DNA from: Lineus longissimus
Taxonomy: Eukaryota; Nemertea; Pilidiophora; Heteronemertea; Lineidae
Direction of reading: 5' to 3'
DNA length: 60,000 bases
NCBI RefSeq assembly: GCF_910592395.1
Contig: NC_088311.1
Coordinates: 5,398,501-5,458,500, forward strand
The notes under the pieces are model-generated. The model did not search any database. It had not been told where the DNA came from and worked only from the letters and a program-made list of their open reading frames with translations. Positions 36,801 through 46,100 of the stretch are shown piece by piece. Position numbers and translations under genes: made by a program. Each line of letters opens with the position of its first letter. The stretch's first letter is position 1.

Positions 36801-37899
36801 GAGTATGATTAGATGGCACATCAATCATGTACAACCAACATCTTTAACATAACAAACTAAGCCAATTCTGTTAAGTGTTTTCTACTACACATGTACATAC
36901 TACATGTAGGCCTACAGTAGGACAGTCATCTTTCAATCGGTCACTTTTTTAAAACTAGTGTTTCTTTCTTTCTAGTTCAGGCAGAATTGTTTTTCAACAT
37001 GTATGCACAAGGACTAGAGTCCACAGTGATAGTCTCTACTACATGTAGTACTGCCACTTAAATTTGTCAGTGCCCTAACAACCATTCTGTTCCGACTCCG
37101 GGCAGACTGATATTGACTGACCTAAATTTTCTCTTTCATGCTATGACTCCGAGTCTGATGTTATGATATTAGATCCAATCTGGACTAGAGGATGGACTTC
37201 ACACAATACACACACTGTCACATTTGATCCATATCAAATGCTTCAGAAAGACAACAATAGCTGCTCACCAGCTGCAATTATCATTAGGTAACTGATATGA
37301 GAAAAAACAGCAACAAATAGGATTATTCTATATACTCAAAGTTCCAGTCAACATGCAGGACCCAAACAAACTTCTCGAAAAGGTCGACAACAAGAACGAT
37401 TTTAGAATAGATCAGGAATTGTGAAGTTGTTCCTTATGACGTCAATTGTCATACATAAGGCAGCTCATGCAAATACGCACTCTCTATCACCGACTATTAT
37501 GGGTGTCAATCTAGGCTACTTTTTCCAACAGCAACTGAACTGACTGCAGGGTGACTGTGCAAGTCCGAACTCCGTTTTTGACTAATTTGAGTTTCAAGCT
37601 TCGCAGTCTGGCATGCAACTTTATGGTATGGATAACTATGATTTATTTTGTAAATATTAAATGATTTGTGAAGGTCATATATCACAAAGAAATCAAAATA
37701 CCCTTCGGCACCAGGAAAAATAGCCCTTTTGTGGTTTACGTTGGTTCCACCCCCTATCAAAATGTACACAAACGATGTACAATGTACACACATAATGCAT
37801 TACCTCAGTTTCCTTATGATTTCGGATCCCTCTGACAAGATCCTGTAGGTTCTTTTCCATAACCCTATCAAGGGTCCCCTTTACTTTCTTCAGAGCCAT
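6839..37899 (-). CDS. AP3D1: AP-3 complex subunit delta (delta-adaptin), 5' part, 9 exons
   Basis: Large chain of the AP-3 heterotetramer, which sorts cargo from endosomes/TGN to lysosomes and lysosome-related organelles. Nine exons join without frame error: 37804-37899, 33263-33358, 22376-22456, 21084-21164, 19243-19350, 16151-16280, 13558-13697, 8487-8560, 6839-6888 (856 nt, 285 codons plus 1 nt). The product aligns collinearly with my recollection of vertebrate delta-adaptin from residue 1: MALKKVKGTLDRVMEKNLQD, then CIDEIKQELRQENVPIKANA, LGYDISWAAFNIIEVM, YLAASQSFHEGTD, PAFPRLKDKLED, VNVICELARKNPKNYLSLAP and LTPLEPRLGKKLIEPLTN. This is the N-terminal adaptin trunk of alpha-helical HEAT/ARM repeats. 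The start is the native ATG (Kozak-like GTCATGG). Roughly three quarters of the protein (rest of trunk, Lys-rich hinge, C-terminal ear) lies beyond the left edge. Introns range from 1.2 to 10.8 kb. Identification is very secure; single exon ends rest on GT-AG sites and phase. Confidence 0.95.
6889..8486 (-). other. AP3D1 intron 8
   Basis: GTAAGA to CAG. No repeat, exon or RNA gene recognised. The 93-codon minus-strand frame at 7015-7296 has no recognisable homology. Confidence 0.6.
8487..8560 (-). CDS. AP3D1: AP3D1 coding exon 8 (codons 245-269, split Ser)
   Basis: Acceptor TTTCAG, donor GTAAGA. Encodes FGALTPLEPRLGKKLIEPLT then NLIH, ending AG of a Ser codon. 74 nt, phase 2 at the 3' end. 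Confidence 0.94.
11670..11819. repeat. 26-bp tandem repeat, 5.8 copies
   Basis: Units start at 11670, 11696, 11722, 11748, 11774 and 11800 (partial), consensus TACAATCAAGG(C/T)GGTAGACT then GACGGA. Copies differ only at one or two C/T sites, so the array is recent. AP3D1 intron 7. Confidence 0.9.
11801..12066. repeat. Diverged ~65-bp duplication containing the 26-bp unit
   Basis: The block 11801-11866 (ATCAAGGTGGTAGACT to CCAATAGACTAGAGATGCAA) recurs in diverged form at 12001-12065 (ATCAAGGCAGTAGATT to CCAATAGGCTAGAGACGCAA). The 26-bp array therefore grew out of one end of an older, 200-bp-spaced duplication. Confidence 0.6.
12612..13010. repeat. Imperfect tandem duplications with GTTAATTTGTGAG and AACAAGGTTATGCAGCATCT
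   Basis: GTTAATTTGTGAG occurs at 12612, 12730 and 12946; AACAAGGTTATGCAGCATCT follows an AGGAGTA(G/A)GT leader at 12862 and 12979. Spacings are about 117, 118 and 216 bp, so the region is a decayed tandem array with a period near 110-118 bp. The 121-codon minus-strand frame at 12877-13242 covers part of it and is probably not a gene. Confidence 0.65.
13558..13697 (-). CDS. AP3D1: AP3D1 coding exon 7 (codons 198-244)
   Basis: Acceptor TTACAG, donor GTGAGT. Completes Gly and encodes VQSAAVNVICELARKNPKNY, LSLAPVFFKLMTSSSNNW and VLIKIIKL. This is the best conserved stretch of delta-adaptin in the window. Confidence 0.96.
13698..16150 (-). other. AP3D1 intron 6
   Basis: GTATGT to CAG. Contains the SINE-like element and, immediately beside its A tail, an acidic open stretch at about 14690-14811 discussed under findings. 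Confidence 0.6.
14812..14920 (-). mobile_element. tRNA-derived SINE-like element with A tail
   Basis: Read on the minus strand, CAGCCTAGTGGTTGACGCAG matches a tRNA A box (TRGCNNAGYGG) with one change. CTGACTCCCACACAATAGGG resembles an anticodon arm, and CCCGGGGACAACCC sits where the B box (GGTTCGANTCC) should be but is decayed. A short unrelated region and an A8 tail (14819-14812) follow. No tRNA cloverleaf can be completed, so this is not a tRNA gene. Confidence 0.55.
16151..16280 (-). CDS. AP3D1: AP3D1 coding exon 6 (codons 155-198, split Gly)
   Basis: Acceptor TTCCAG, donor GTATGT. Encodes MSSSKPYLRKKAILLMYKVF, LAFPEALRPAFP and RLKDKLEDQDP. It ends one base into a Gly codon that exon 7 completes. 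Confidence 0.95.
17032..17051. repeat. Poly-G/purine run
   Basis: An interrupted purine run ends in 13 consecutive G at 17039-17051, a likely slippage site and possible G-quadruplex. AP3D1 intron 5. Confidence 0.7.
17545..18323. mobile_element. DNA transposon with 17-bp TIRs and repeated GCGCGCCT motifs, 779 bp
   Basis: Perfect terminal inverted repeats CAGTGACTGCCTTTTGA at 17545-17561 and 18307-18323, flanked by a direct repeat CAAAGA (17539-17544 and 18324-18329). Just inside the left end an 11-bp motif ATCGCGCGCCT recurs at 17586, 17621 and (one change) 17654, with an inverted copy at 17561-17571. The right end has GTGCACCT and ATGCACCT variants. No transposase frame is visible. A 6-bp target duplication does not fit the common hAT (8) or mariner (2) pattern. 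It lies in AP3D1 intron 5. Confidence 0.75.
19243..19350 (-). CDS. AP3D1: AP3D1 coding exon 5 (codons 119-154)
   Basis: Acceptor TTGCAG at 19351-19356, donor GTAAGA. Encodes DLSAQNIYDAGVALNGLSCF and then MTTDLARDLANDIMTL. The single ATG-initiated frames here are too short to be noticed; the exon was found by homology and phase. Confidence 0.93.
19351..21083 (-). other. AP3D1 intron 4
   Basis: GTGAGA to CAG. Contains the 180-bp tandem duplication. A plus-strand 102-codon frame at 19938-20246 is unrecognised and likely chance. Confidence 0.6.
19590..19935. repeat. Diverged tandem duplication of about 180 bp
   Basis: AATAATCAGAA, AATTTCATCACGTTG, GGGTGT(C/T)AGAGATT, GTCGG(C/T)ATC and CAACATTC recur in the same order in 19590-19707 and 19774-19925. 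The second copy carries small insertions. AP3D1 intron 4. Confidence 0.65.
21084..21164 (-). CDS. AP3D1: AP3D1 coding exon 4 (codons 92-118)
   Basis: Acceptor TTCCAG, donor GTGAGA. Encodes RMGYLAASQSFHEGTDVLML then TTNMIRK, the adaptin signature segment with the K-R-(I/M)-GYLA pattern. 81 nt, phase 0 on both sides. Confidence 0.95.
21165..22375 (-). other. AP3D1 intron 3
   Basis: GTAAGT to CAG, 1.2 kb. Nothing recognised inside. Confidence 0.6.
22376..22456 (-). CDS. AP3D1: AP3D1 coding exon 3 (codons 65-91)
   Basis: Acceptor TTGCAG, donor GTAAGT. Encodes LQMLGYDISWAAFNIIEVMS then STKFTYK, part of the conserved second helical repeat. It lies 10.8 kb from exon 2, across the longest intron in the window. 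Confidence 0.95.
23759..23876. mobile_element. Snap-back MITE, 118 bp
   Basis: Two 34-bp arms (23759-23792 and 23843-23876) are inverted copies with 32 of 34 bases matching, beginning GGGTGATATGAATAAA. They surround a 50-bp centre. No clear target duplication. It lies in AP3D1 intron 2. A transcribed copy would fold into a long hairpin. Confidence 0.65.
24141..24303. repeat. Tandem duplication, about 80 bp, two copies
   Basis: 24141-24220 and 24226-24303 share GCAGACCC, ATGCAGCAT, CTCATTAATGTT, TAGCAATGAG, CTTGTACTT and CACCTCCAAA with only scattered differences. AP3D1 intron 2. Confidence 0.85.
26124..26177. repeat. Short direct repeat GTCAAATGACCCG
   Basis: The 13-bp word occurs at 26124-26136 and 26165-26177, 41 bp apart. 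AP3D1 intron 2; no function visible. Confidence 0.5.
26617..26678. repeat. Perfect 31-bp direct duplication
   Basis: Two identical adjacent copies, 26617-26647 and 26648-26678, each starting ATTGACAACAAGAT and centred on the palindrome CTCTATAGAG. Identity implies a recent slip or an assembly artefact. Confidence 0.9.
31811..32541 (+). mobile_element. Non-autonomous DNA transposon with nested inverted repeats and a Myb/SANT frame
   Basis: The ends carry a perfect 14-bp inverted repeat, GGTTCCACTACAGG at 31811-31824 and its complement at 32528-32541. Inside are a second pair (GATTCCATTACAG 31854-31866 against CTGTAATGGAACC 31981-31993) and a third of 18 bp with one mismatch (32025-32042 against 32409-32426) that brackets a small gene. 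TAGTCCGGACTA palindromes occur at 31868-31879 and 32469-32482. No transposase is present and no clear target duplication was found. It lies in AP3D1 intron 2, antisense-oriented with respect to its own frame. The superfamily is unresolved; Myb/SANT partners are typical of PIF/Harbinger elements. Confidence 0.75.
32197..32403 (+). CDS. Myb/SANT-like DNA-binding protein, 68 residues, inside a transposon
   Basis: Starts MARCSWTEVETLAILTIWER with a favourable ATG context (AACTATGG). It covers one trihelix Myb/SANT-like (MADF-related) domain: Trp-5 to Trp-18 in helix 1, then GTCKDTKVYAKIAKELTELG, ending TKIKRFKSDYK and TAG. Such domains bind DNA and accompany PIF/Harbinger transposases or occur in domesticated regulators, usually with 80 or more further residues. 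Here the frame stops a few bases before the inner inverted repeat, so the protein is either truncated or reduced to its domain. It is the only well-formed plus-strand coding frame I recognise in the window. Confidence 0.65.
   Translation: MARCSWTEVETLAILTIWEREDIQAQLNGTCKDTKVYAKIAKELTELGHPKTKDQVNTKIKRFKSDYK
33263..33358 (-). CDS. AP3D1: AP3D1 coding exon 2 (codons 33-64)
   Basis: Acceptor TTTCAG at 33359-33364 and donor GTAAGT at 33262-33257. Encodes SKYIAECIDEIKQELRQENV to NAVSKLTY. It has the same 32-codon length as the matching vertebrate segment, phase 0 on both sides. Confidence 0.95.
33359..37803 (-). other. AP3D1 intron 1
   Basis: GTAATG to CAG. Apart from a 12-bp inverted repeat at 34.4 kb nothing was recognised. 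Confidence 0.6.
34430..34476. repeat. Perfect 12-bp inverted repeat
   Basis: CGATATAGAATT at 34430-34441 and its complement at 34465-34476 with a 23-bp loop. AP3D1 intron 1. Confidence 0.6.
37804..37899 (-). CDS. AP3D1: AP3D1 coding exon 1 (codons 1-32)
   Basis: ATG at 37899; 32 codons ending in NHKETE, followed by donor GTAATG at 37803. The exon encodes the delta-specific start MALKKVKGTLDRVMEKNLQD and LVRGIRNHK. Phase 0 at the 3' end. Confidence 0.95.
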
Positions 37900-38025
37900 G
37901 ACTCTGTTACTTTCCTAGGGGTTATATCAGGAGGAATGACTGTACATCAGAGTACGTGATATTGCCGAAAATGCGGTACAAATAACCACCGCTCAGAACT
38001 TCCTGGAATACATGGGATTCAGATT
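37900..38025 (-). other. AP3D1: Probable AP3D1 5' UTR
   Basis: The stretch between the YY1-type site and the ATG has no recognisable coding homology. A transcription start near the YY1 site would make this a leader of about 125 nt. This is inference from position only; a further upstream non-coding exon is not excluded. Confidence 0.35.
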
Positions 38026-38070
38026 CCAAGATGGCGGTGTAAATTAGGAAGTCATGTGACCAGTTGACGT
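38026..38070 (-). promoter_or_regulatory. Putative AP3D1 promoter elements: YY1-type site, M-box/CLEAR-like E-box, CRE half-site
   Basis: About 130-170 bp upstream of the AP3D1 ATG. Read on the gene's strand, 38037-38026 is CCGCCATCTTGG, matching the YY1 consensus CCGCCATNTT in its usual sense orientation near start sites. 38051-38060 is GTCATGTGAC, one base from the CLEAR palindrome GTCACGTGAC and containing TCATGTGA, the core bound by MITF/TFE factors in vertebrates. 38065-38070 is TGACGT. No TATA box was seen. Motifs are seen; function and start site are inferred. Confidence 0.45.
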
Positions 38071-38819
38071 GTAGTTATACTCCAGGCAGTCCGCTGTTTG
38101 GAGAGTGATTCCAAAGGGGCAATCTCAAAGATCAACATTTCTATTTTATTTGCCTGCCAGAATGACACCCGTCTTGACAAAATATCTCACTTTAGGGACA
38201 TTGTTACAATGTGAGAATGAAATGTTAGTAACCGGCGGGCAGAAAATGCATGCTGATTGCAGACTGCAGACTGAGGGTTTTCTCAAGAGTCAACAGAATA
38301 TAGGTCAGGAACTTTCTGCCACACCATAAAATCAATCAGGTGCCATTTCAAACAACAAAAATGATTGTTAGCTGTGGTTGGTAATGAGGATGAATATATC
38401 TCTCCTTAACCCACCTGCAACCTAAATACTAGCTAAATAGGTTAAACTCTCTTGATAATGTCCTTCACAATGCCTGTTCCAAAGGTGGACTTAGTGCAGT
38501 TCCACCAGTGGCCAAATAACTTTGATGAACTGGACCAAAATTGAGAGAACTGTGCAGGAACAAGAGGAAGTAGGGGAATCTTGTGAGCCTGGAGTAACAC
38601 TAACAATCAATTAACTTGGTTCAGAGTTTCCTGCACCAGACCTACAAGGCAGGACATCCATATAGTTCCTTGCTACTAGACAGAGAGGCACAATCATTCA
38701 TTACAAGACAAGAATGACATCATGCCTTATTTACCTCAAGTAAAGGTATCCTATGATTCCTCTCATGGCAATAAGCACTGCTGAAGAAAATTTTGAAAAA
38801 AAGAACAAACATAAGTAAT
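38071..38819. other. Intergenic spacer between CDC14 and AP3D1
   Basis: No exon, repeat or RNA gene was recognised. The composition is less AT-rich than the block to its right. It probably contains distal AP3D1 promoter sequence. Confidence 0.4.
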
Positions 38820-41800
38820 TTAGGTATCACTGACTGGTTATCATTTATTCTCAAATAGCAAAGTTATCTTAAAATACATATCTCAGATATTTCTACACTG
38901 ATCTATATAAAATGTCAAATAAAAAATAGCCCAAATTTACACAGGCTGAAAACGGTACATTTGTGTAGACCTGTACTGTACATTGGTGTAGCTTATAATA
39001 GTACATACCCAGCATTTGAAGCAACTTTCTATCTACAAGTTAACTTGAAAATTCACAACACAGTAACAATTTGAGGCACACAACACTCAGACAGTTTGTA
39101 AACTTGGATGAAAAACCACCATCAAGCCAATATTGCAGATGATTCATAGTTAGTAATCAAATAATTTAAAAGGTTCACCAAGTGTGCCACAAAGACGTCA
39201 ACACACAGAGATCTCAATTATTAGGTAAGTCTTTGGGAACATGCCTGTCAAAAACATGCAAAATTTCACTTCCAGAAAGTTGTCGACAATCCAATCAAAA
39301 CACGATAACAATGCATTTGAATAAGGAATATTGACCTGATCACCAATCAACAATGTCAAACCATGCTACAATCTACTTCATTACTCCCTTACCATACCTA
39401 ACTTTCCAAGGACCATAATTAAGACAACTTTTCAGACAGATTAGATACCCTTCATATGGCTGCACTCCCGTGTACTATGCACGTACCTGAACAGAAGCCT
39501 TCAAAATCCCCAAGACAGTGTCACTGCCATTTCGTAGTCACCAATTTGTTAGTTTTGGTACATTGTAGATAAAAATTCCATTTATTTTTGCTGACTAGAT
39601 AACTAGTTTCCATCAGCCTGATAATACATTGATTGAACGCCTTGAGAGCCAATGGTCATATCACAGACACTATGCCCAATCCCACAGTGGGCAACAAACT
39701 AGGCTAAAAATGTGCTGTTAGGGTCAGGGACTGCAACCATACTGGCATGGGTTACATTTCTCTTAATAAAGACATCACAAGGTAAGCTGAAGTTGAAAAG
39801 GATAATCATTTAGACACAAAGTGACAACACAGGTGCATGTGGTTATTCTCCTAAAGTTGGTCTTCTCCGAGTCATCTGACACAGTCGTTATTGAATGTAG
39901 ACAAAATACAATAACAACAAAAATCTTCAACACTAAAACAATTGAACTCACAGCAACTGACACAGATTTACATTATGAAAACCAGAATGAAGTAATATCA
40001 GGCCGGGGGAGGATTAATTTCAGTTTGAATATGAAGTGAATTTTAACAGTTTTGATTTCCTTTCAAGTACACTATCTACCATATATCATCTTTTTACCAA
40101 TTCTGACACAAGATATTTGCATTATGTGTCAAAATACTGTCAATATAATACCAGTACCAAAGCTTTATATAAAAATTTAAAGGACACTATCCAAGCAATT
40201 ACTGAATGTGAAAACTGCCAAAGAAATGGCATCTATCTTTATAATGTGCGGGATAATTATTAAGATATTACACTGACACCATTCCTTACCACAAGTTGAC
40301 ATTTGGATATACATGATTATACAAATCTCCCTTCACAGAAAATACACCGGATAACCAGGGATCTATCAACAGAATCTCAGAAGGGCATGGCACCGTTCTC
40401 CTTTCCATGATAACCTTGGGCAACCCACAGCCACCCATATTGCGGCACAATATAGTAGATCACACCATGCTCTTCGGAAACTGTAGATCACAAGACAATA
40501 TTGCAGTATTGAATGTCGGTGTCATTAAAAGCATAATTTGAGTAGCCTCACTTGGATGACAGCTTGCCTAAGCTAATGTGCCATAAAGAACTAAAACAAA
40601 TGCGGACCAACAACTAAAACTGGATCAGTTCACATATTAAACATGAACACCATTATGTCTTCCTTGAAACTGGTGTATTCATTTCAATTTCGATGTATTT
40701 CAACACATCTGCAGATAGCCAGTTAGCGTGGTGGCGTCTGATCGATTTTGTCTCAGATCAATCACCCCTTTTCCCACAAAAGCAGCCAGAGTCATAAATT
40801 CTTCTCAAGCTCAAAGACCTTGAATTAATGTACAGCAGCTTGGGAAAGTTGTTCAGGTTTCTCAAGATTTTATTAGCCTTGTGAGCATTTGTGCATATAT
40901 ACACTCAACATACAAATACAGGGTCAAGCCAACAAAAACCCACCTGCGGAAAACTTTGGCCGATGAAGTAAACACATTCTCTTATAAAAATATATGCTGC
41001 ATAATATGACTAAGTTGCATCTATGTACATCTTTCTATACAATATAATTTAACACGTAAAACAAGACTGACATTTTTACAATAAATATGGGCCTACAGCC
41101 ATCAAAAACCATGAACCATTTTATTGTGTGACCAAGAGCATACGAGTAAATGACAACAGTTCTCACTAAAGTATGGCCAAGTACACATAGTTGGTATCCC
41201 TATGACTGTTGTCTAGTCTGGTCTATTCAGATCATGTGCATGAAACCTGGTCAAACTGTGGTACGTACAAGACCACTAATATAGACTTTTACTCACTCCA
41301 TTGCCTTGTGTATTTTTAAAACAAGACATTTCTTTACACTCTATGCACATTAACAAATTGCATGATGAGTGAAAAACAAATCAATGAGTACATGAATCAA
41401 TTAATACACAACAAACAAGAGAAAATGTTTTCATGATAGTGAAGAAAAGATACATTATTGGTGCACTGTGTAGTCCACATCCATCTCTTATTTATAGACT
41501 GTCAAACATCTGTGGTTTGATGGCATCATATTACACAAAAATACTTTTCCGTGATAGCTCATAATGTTGACCAAGCAAAAGTGAAATTCACAATTCATTC
41601 AAAAATGTACAATTCATATTTAAAAGTACTATTAAATCCATTATTTTAGAAGCTTCGTAAAAAGGTTTAAAATGTCAAATTAGTCTCTCTGTGAATCAAA
41701 TTTATACAAAAAATCAATTTGATCATGCTGTCACTGTCAGCATGAGAGTGACGAAAATCCATTCTAAAAAGGTACAAATAAACAATAAAATTGAAACCAA

Positions 41801-43165
41801 AATGTTGTATTATTTTCAACAAAACTGCTCTATCATTCCATTTCACCAGCAGTGATTGATATACCAATTTATTGAAATAGTTGAATAAAATTATATCGTA
41901 CACAAACTAAAACATTCCTACACAAGTAAATCAAAGGATAAGACGCACATTTCAATAAATAGTTTTGATAGGTGCACATGATTGTCCTCCCCTATTGCCA
42001 TTTTCAAAGTAGAAATATTCAAAATTTACATCACGTTATTAAACCACATTTGAGTAATAATGGTCATCACTGATGAGGCCAATAGACTCGCCCTTTAATA
42101 CAAACTGTTAACAGCTGAAGTCAACCACATTGCCAATAATTCTCCAATGTTAGTTTCACCAACAACATGTAACTTTTTAGGCACTTATTTTGATTGTTCC
42201 ATGCAGTGATATGCAAAAAAGTCTTATTTCTGATTCCTAATAACAGCCAGAGGAATCGATGACACTCTGGGAAAAATTGTGAAATAAGCAGTTCCCAAGG
42301 ACAAACACTCATTCACTATAACTTCTCCAACCTGACATTTCTATGTCAACAGTGCAACCACAACTGTGTCACCGCAAGAACATAACCAAAATAAAAACAA
42401 CCTCAAGCCAAAAAAACAATAATTCTACACAACAGTCTGTATTGAAGGGTAACATGGGAACAACCAATTTTGACATACATCACCAATTAATTAGCACAGA
42501 CAATCAAATGAATACCTAGCCTCATAATACTTTACACCAAGACCCTCATTTGGGCATGGCACCCTAAAATGTATCACAGTCGCATAAGGGATATTAAACA
42601 CGGAGAATACAGTGTATCCCCCTGGTGCCTGCTACCTAGCTGGAGAAGAAATGAGTGCTGAAGTTGTGACCCTACCCTACTATATGCCTATGTCATTACC
42701 TTATCAATACCTTGATAAATAAGGAATAGACACACAACCACCCTATAATATAATGTACATGTAAAATATACAGTGATGTGCATGACGATAATATACATTA
42801 CTCTCTCAATTTCTTTAAATTTGATAATTGGGCACAAGTATGGTGTAGTGGCACATTATTAGAAGTGATCTAACACATTCATTTGATGCGCCAGTCAGTA
42901 GCTGCCTGCCTACATGATCTAATAACTAACTAATGACAGATGTGATCATATATCTCCCATCATTTACATTATCATTAAAATTCTACTAATTAAAAGTCCA
43001 ATCCCTCCTCACTGTATCGTAAAGGTAATCATGTCACCTCCACAGTTTGGCAAAACTTGTCTAACTTCAAATCGGAGTCCTTGAATGGTCATTATGCAAG
43101 TTTTTGTAGCGTTGGAATTCTGGCTGGGGTTTCTGCCTCATTTGGATCATCGCATCATTGATGCT
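38820..43165 (-). other. CDC14A: Probable 3' UTR and downstream region of CDC14
   Basis: About 4.3 kb of AT-rich sequence with no coding homology on either strand lies between the CDC14 stop and the AP3D1 promoter. Several minus-strand AATAAA or near matches are present, e.g. around 40870, 41100 and 41490, plus the last at 38849-38844. The longest frames here are under 80 codons and unrecognised. Extent is inferred; polyadenylation may occur earlier. Confidence 0.4.
38844..38849 (-). terminator. Candidate poly(A) signal AATAAA for CDC14
   Basis: Minus-strand AATAAA, the last such signal before the AP3D1 promoter region about 0.8 kb further on. It sits where the AT-rich block ends. Confidence 0.35.
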
Positions 43166-43195
43166 CTAGTAGTACGTGTATGATGAGTGGATCGG
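43166..43195 (-). CDS. CDC14A: CDC14 last coding exon p with stop
   Basis: Acceptor CATTGCAG at 43196-43203, then PIHSSYTYY and TAG at 43168-43166. Short aromatic C-terminus like the EYVHY end of CDC14A. Everything downstream is AT-rich and non-coding. Confidence 0.75.
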   Translation of the reverse strand, partial: PIHSSYTYY

Positions 43196-46100
43196 CTGCA
43201 ATGAGACGAAAAGGAATCATTAGATTTTCCGAATCACATTCACCACTGATTGAATCATTTTAACTGATGAAGCTAAAACTAAGCACAGGATTAAACAACT
43301 GTGAGGTCAGTAGTCTCCAACAGCTTTTTAGCTTTTGCTTGTACATTTCTTATCTCAATCTAACATGTTGTCCAGGGACAGAGAATGCAAAAAGTGCGGT
43401 GTGGATTCAAATCACGACTAAAAGCTGGTGAAAGTTACATTAAAAGTAGTAATGCACAAACCTGAAACAAATTTGAATGGACTTCACATGCTAGAGACAT
43501 GGATCTGAACCTGATTTAGTTTGCTGTCATAATTCTAAATGAACACCTCCTTCCATTGGTAAATGATGACTTTCTCAACTATGACTTGATATTCATGCTA
43601 ACAAACATGTTTTTTTACCAGTCATGTTGTTAAAAATGTCATGCATGCAATAAATAAGATTCACAATGGAAGGCATTCTGAAAACACAATTCAAGTGGTA
43701 ACACCATGCCAAATAATGAATGCATATTTTTTAAGACATTTCCCTCAAAATCGGTACCAACAGCAAGAGCAGGAAATGAAGGAAACAATATTCTACACTG
43801 CGGAAACAGGGAGGGAGTCTTATACGTAGGCTACAAAATTTTGCTAGTCGATGTTCGTTCTCTTGGGCAAACGACCACAAGACAATAATCATAGACCAGA
43901 GAAGACACATTCATCTAAGGCAACTCCCTTGAGAAACTAAGCAGCCTTCATCAGTTTCACAAACAACACTTCCCCACTTTTTAGCCTTAATCTCGTCCTG
44001 ATGTTTCCACCACATTTCATTTGAACACAAAGTCAAAGCACAAAGATCTGCACCGTCTCAAAGATTCTCAAACAGTGCTCACTTACCGAGCGAGTGATTC
44101 TTGTTGAACACTTTATCAATGAAGAGAAACAAAAAACTTACAACTTAACAACAAACAACAGACAAAGGCCCAGCAAATGTTCACATTATCAAGCCTTTGG
44201 TTTAAGAGTACTCTCTGACTGAGTGTCTGAATAACCTCATCACTGACGATGGAGTACCCATCCAATACAATGAAGAGTCGTAAAGAGATTTGTATTCAAT
44301 TTCATGCCATATCCATGAACCCTGAACATGCTAACAACATGTGAAACCCAGCCATCCACTCAGTCACCCAGTTGCAATCACTTTCATCCACACCAAACTG
44401 AGTCTTTTACAGTATGTAAGAAACAACCGAAGACAGCGCTATCACCAGTGCACATCCCAGAAACATCCTGGATGCAACCATTCTCAAGACAAGTGCATCA
44501 ATTTCCTGTCCCGCAAGGAACGATTTTGGAAGATGAGGGACCCAACCAAAAGAAAAAACCTACTGCATAGACTAATGGAAAATCAAATGGTTAAATATCT
44601 TGAATCCTTCACTGTAAGTGTAAGAAAATTGAAAACATGTTTTATAGAAATTGTTTTTTTCAAGATGGTGAAGGAAATAAGCACAGCCAGTCAATGCAAA
44701 CAAGTCCATTCATGCCACAACACCCAAGAAATATAGCATCCTGTACATATTTGAAACGTTCTAATGCCAGTTACTCATGATGGACTGGTATCAATTGTCA
44801 ACTTTTGTTTCAAAGTCGCAAAATATTCTCACTTTTGCTCCTTTCAAGTCATAAATCCAGCGTGGTCAATGTTGACAAGTCTGTCCAAGCTTTTGCCAGC
44901 CGACAGGAAGTGTTTGCATTGAAAGTTTTAAGCAGAACAGAGAAGACCGGCAATGTTGTGATGAGTGCCACAGGTGGCATCAAAAGTACAACAAGCCCCT
45001 ACTTTGTTCTGTTCAGCACTGAACGACTTATCTCGACTCCTTGCTCTCTTCTGTGGACATTCTAAAAAGACGTGCAACTTCCTGGCAACAAATACAATGC
45101 AAGAATAAGTTAAACTTAAAATTTGGGATATGAAATTGGATGGTCAAAAACCTTTCAGTTTCACTAGCTGTCCATCCACCCAATACATGTCGATTTCTGA
45201 AAGCAATGGAGTTGACATGATGAGAAAATGGGTTGTGGTTGCAATGGAATTCAATGGGAAAAACACTATGCAGAGATGATCTGTGAGGACGCCGCCATTT
45301 GACTATTCATAAGCTTGGAGGGAACCAGCTGTAATTACATGTAGGGGGGAACTTTCTGAAATCCTAGATTTTCTCCTTTAGGCCCATTTTACTCATAATC
45401 TCGGTGTTGATGACACACACAACTTGTGAGTGTGGAACAATTAAACCGAACAAACTGGGATGAAGAACAATGCACACATGCATCGGAAAAACATCTGGGT
45501 GCAAAATCACACTCGGTCTGATTGCAAAATGGCATTCAAGTCACTTTTGGAACACCATGCTCTAAGAAGTGTCCAATCTTACGCATATATCCTGGATTGA
45601 TAAGAGTATCAGACTAACTTCCATCATGGAAAGAGAAATGTATCTACGTCAAACATCACACATGGTGCAGTCACACGGCATCAGGCTCTATGCAAGTCTG
45701 CTTGGAGATGTTCTGGATAATATGTGTTTAAACACCTTCCCTTTCCTTCAAACAATCAAAGCACTACACTTCATAAGGGATACTACTTAAGGTACTAAAT
45801 TAGCAAGATAAAGTTGTGAATTAAACCACATGATTATCCAGTGCACTCGACAAGTTGGTCAATATTTTCCTCAACTGAGGTATCCAAGCCCAAGGTCTGC
45901 ACTGAGTGAAGGTGAGACAACCTACAATTCAATAGCAGATGTTACAAATGTATATTTAAAGATGGAATTGAACATTATTTTTAGTGAAAATACCCCCCCC
46001 GTGGATTTGAAAACTAGTCTATGGTTCAGAAAATCTCCAGCAGGTGGTGCTATCAACTTGTCAATCTGGTCCAAACAGAGAGCAGTCTACACTAGCCTAT

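Noticed and set aside
44341-44736. 131-codon plus-strand frame
   Set aside because: Low-complexity His/Gln/Lys-rich translation without domain; lies in a CDC14 intron opposite the gene.
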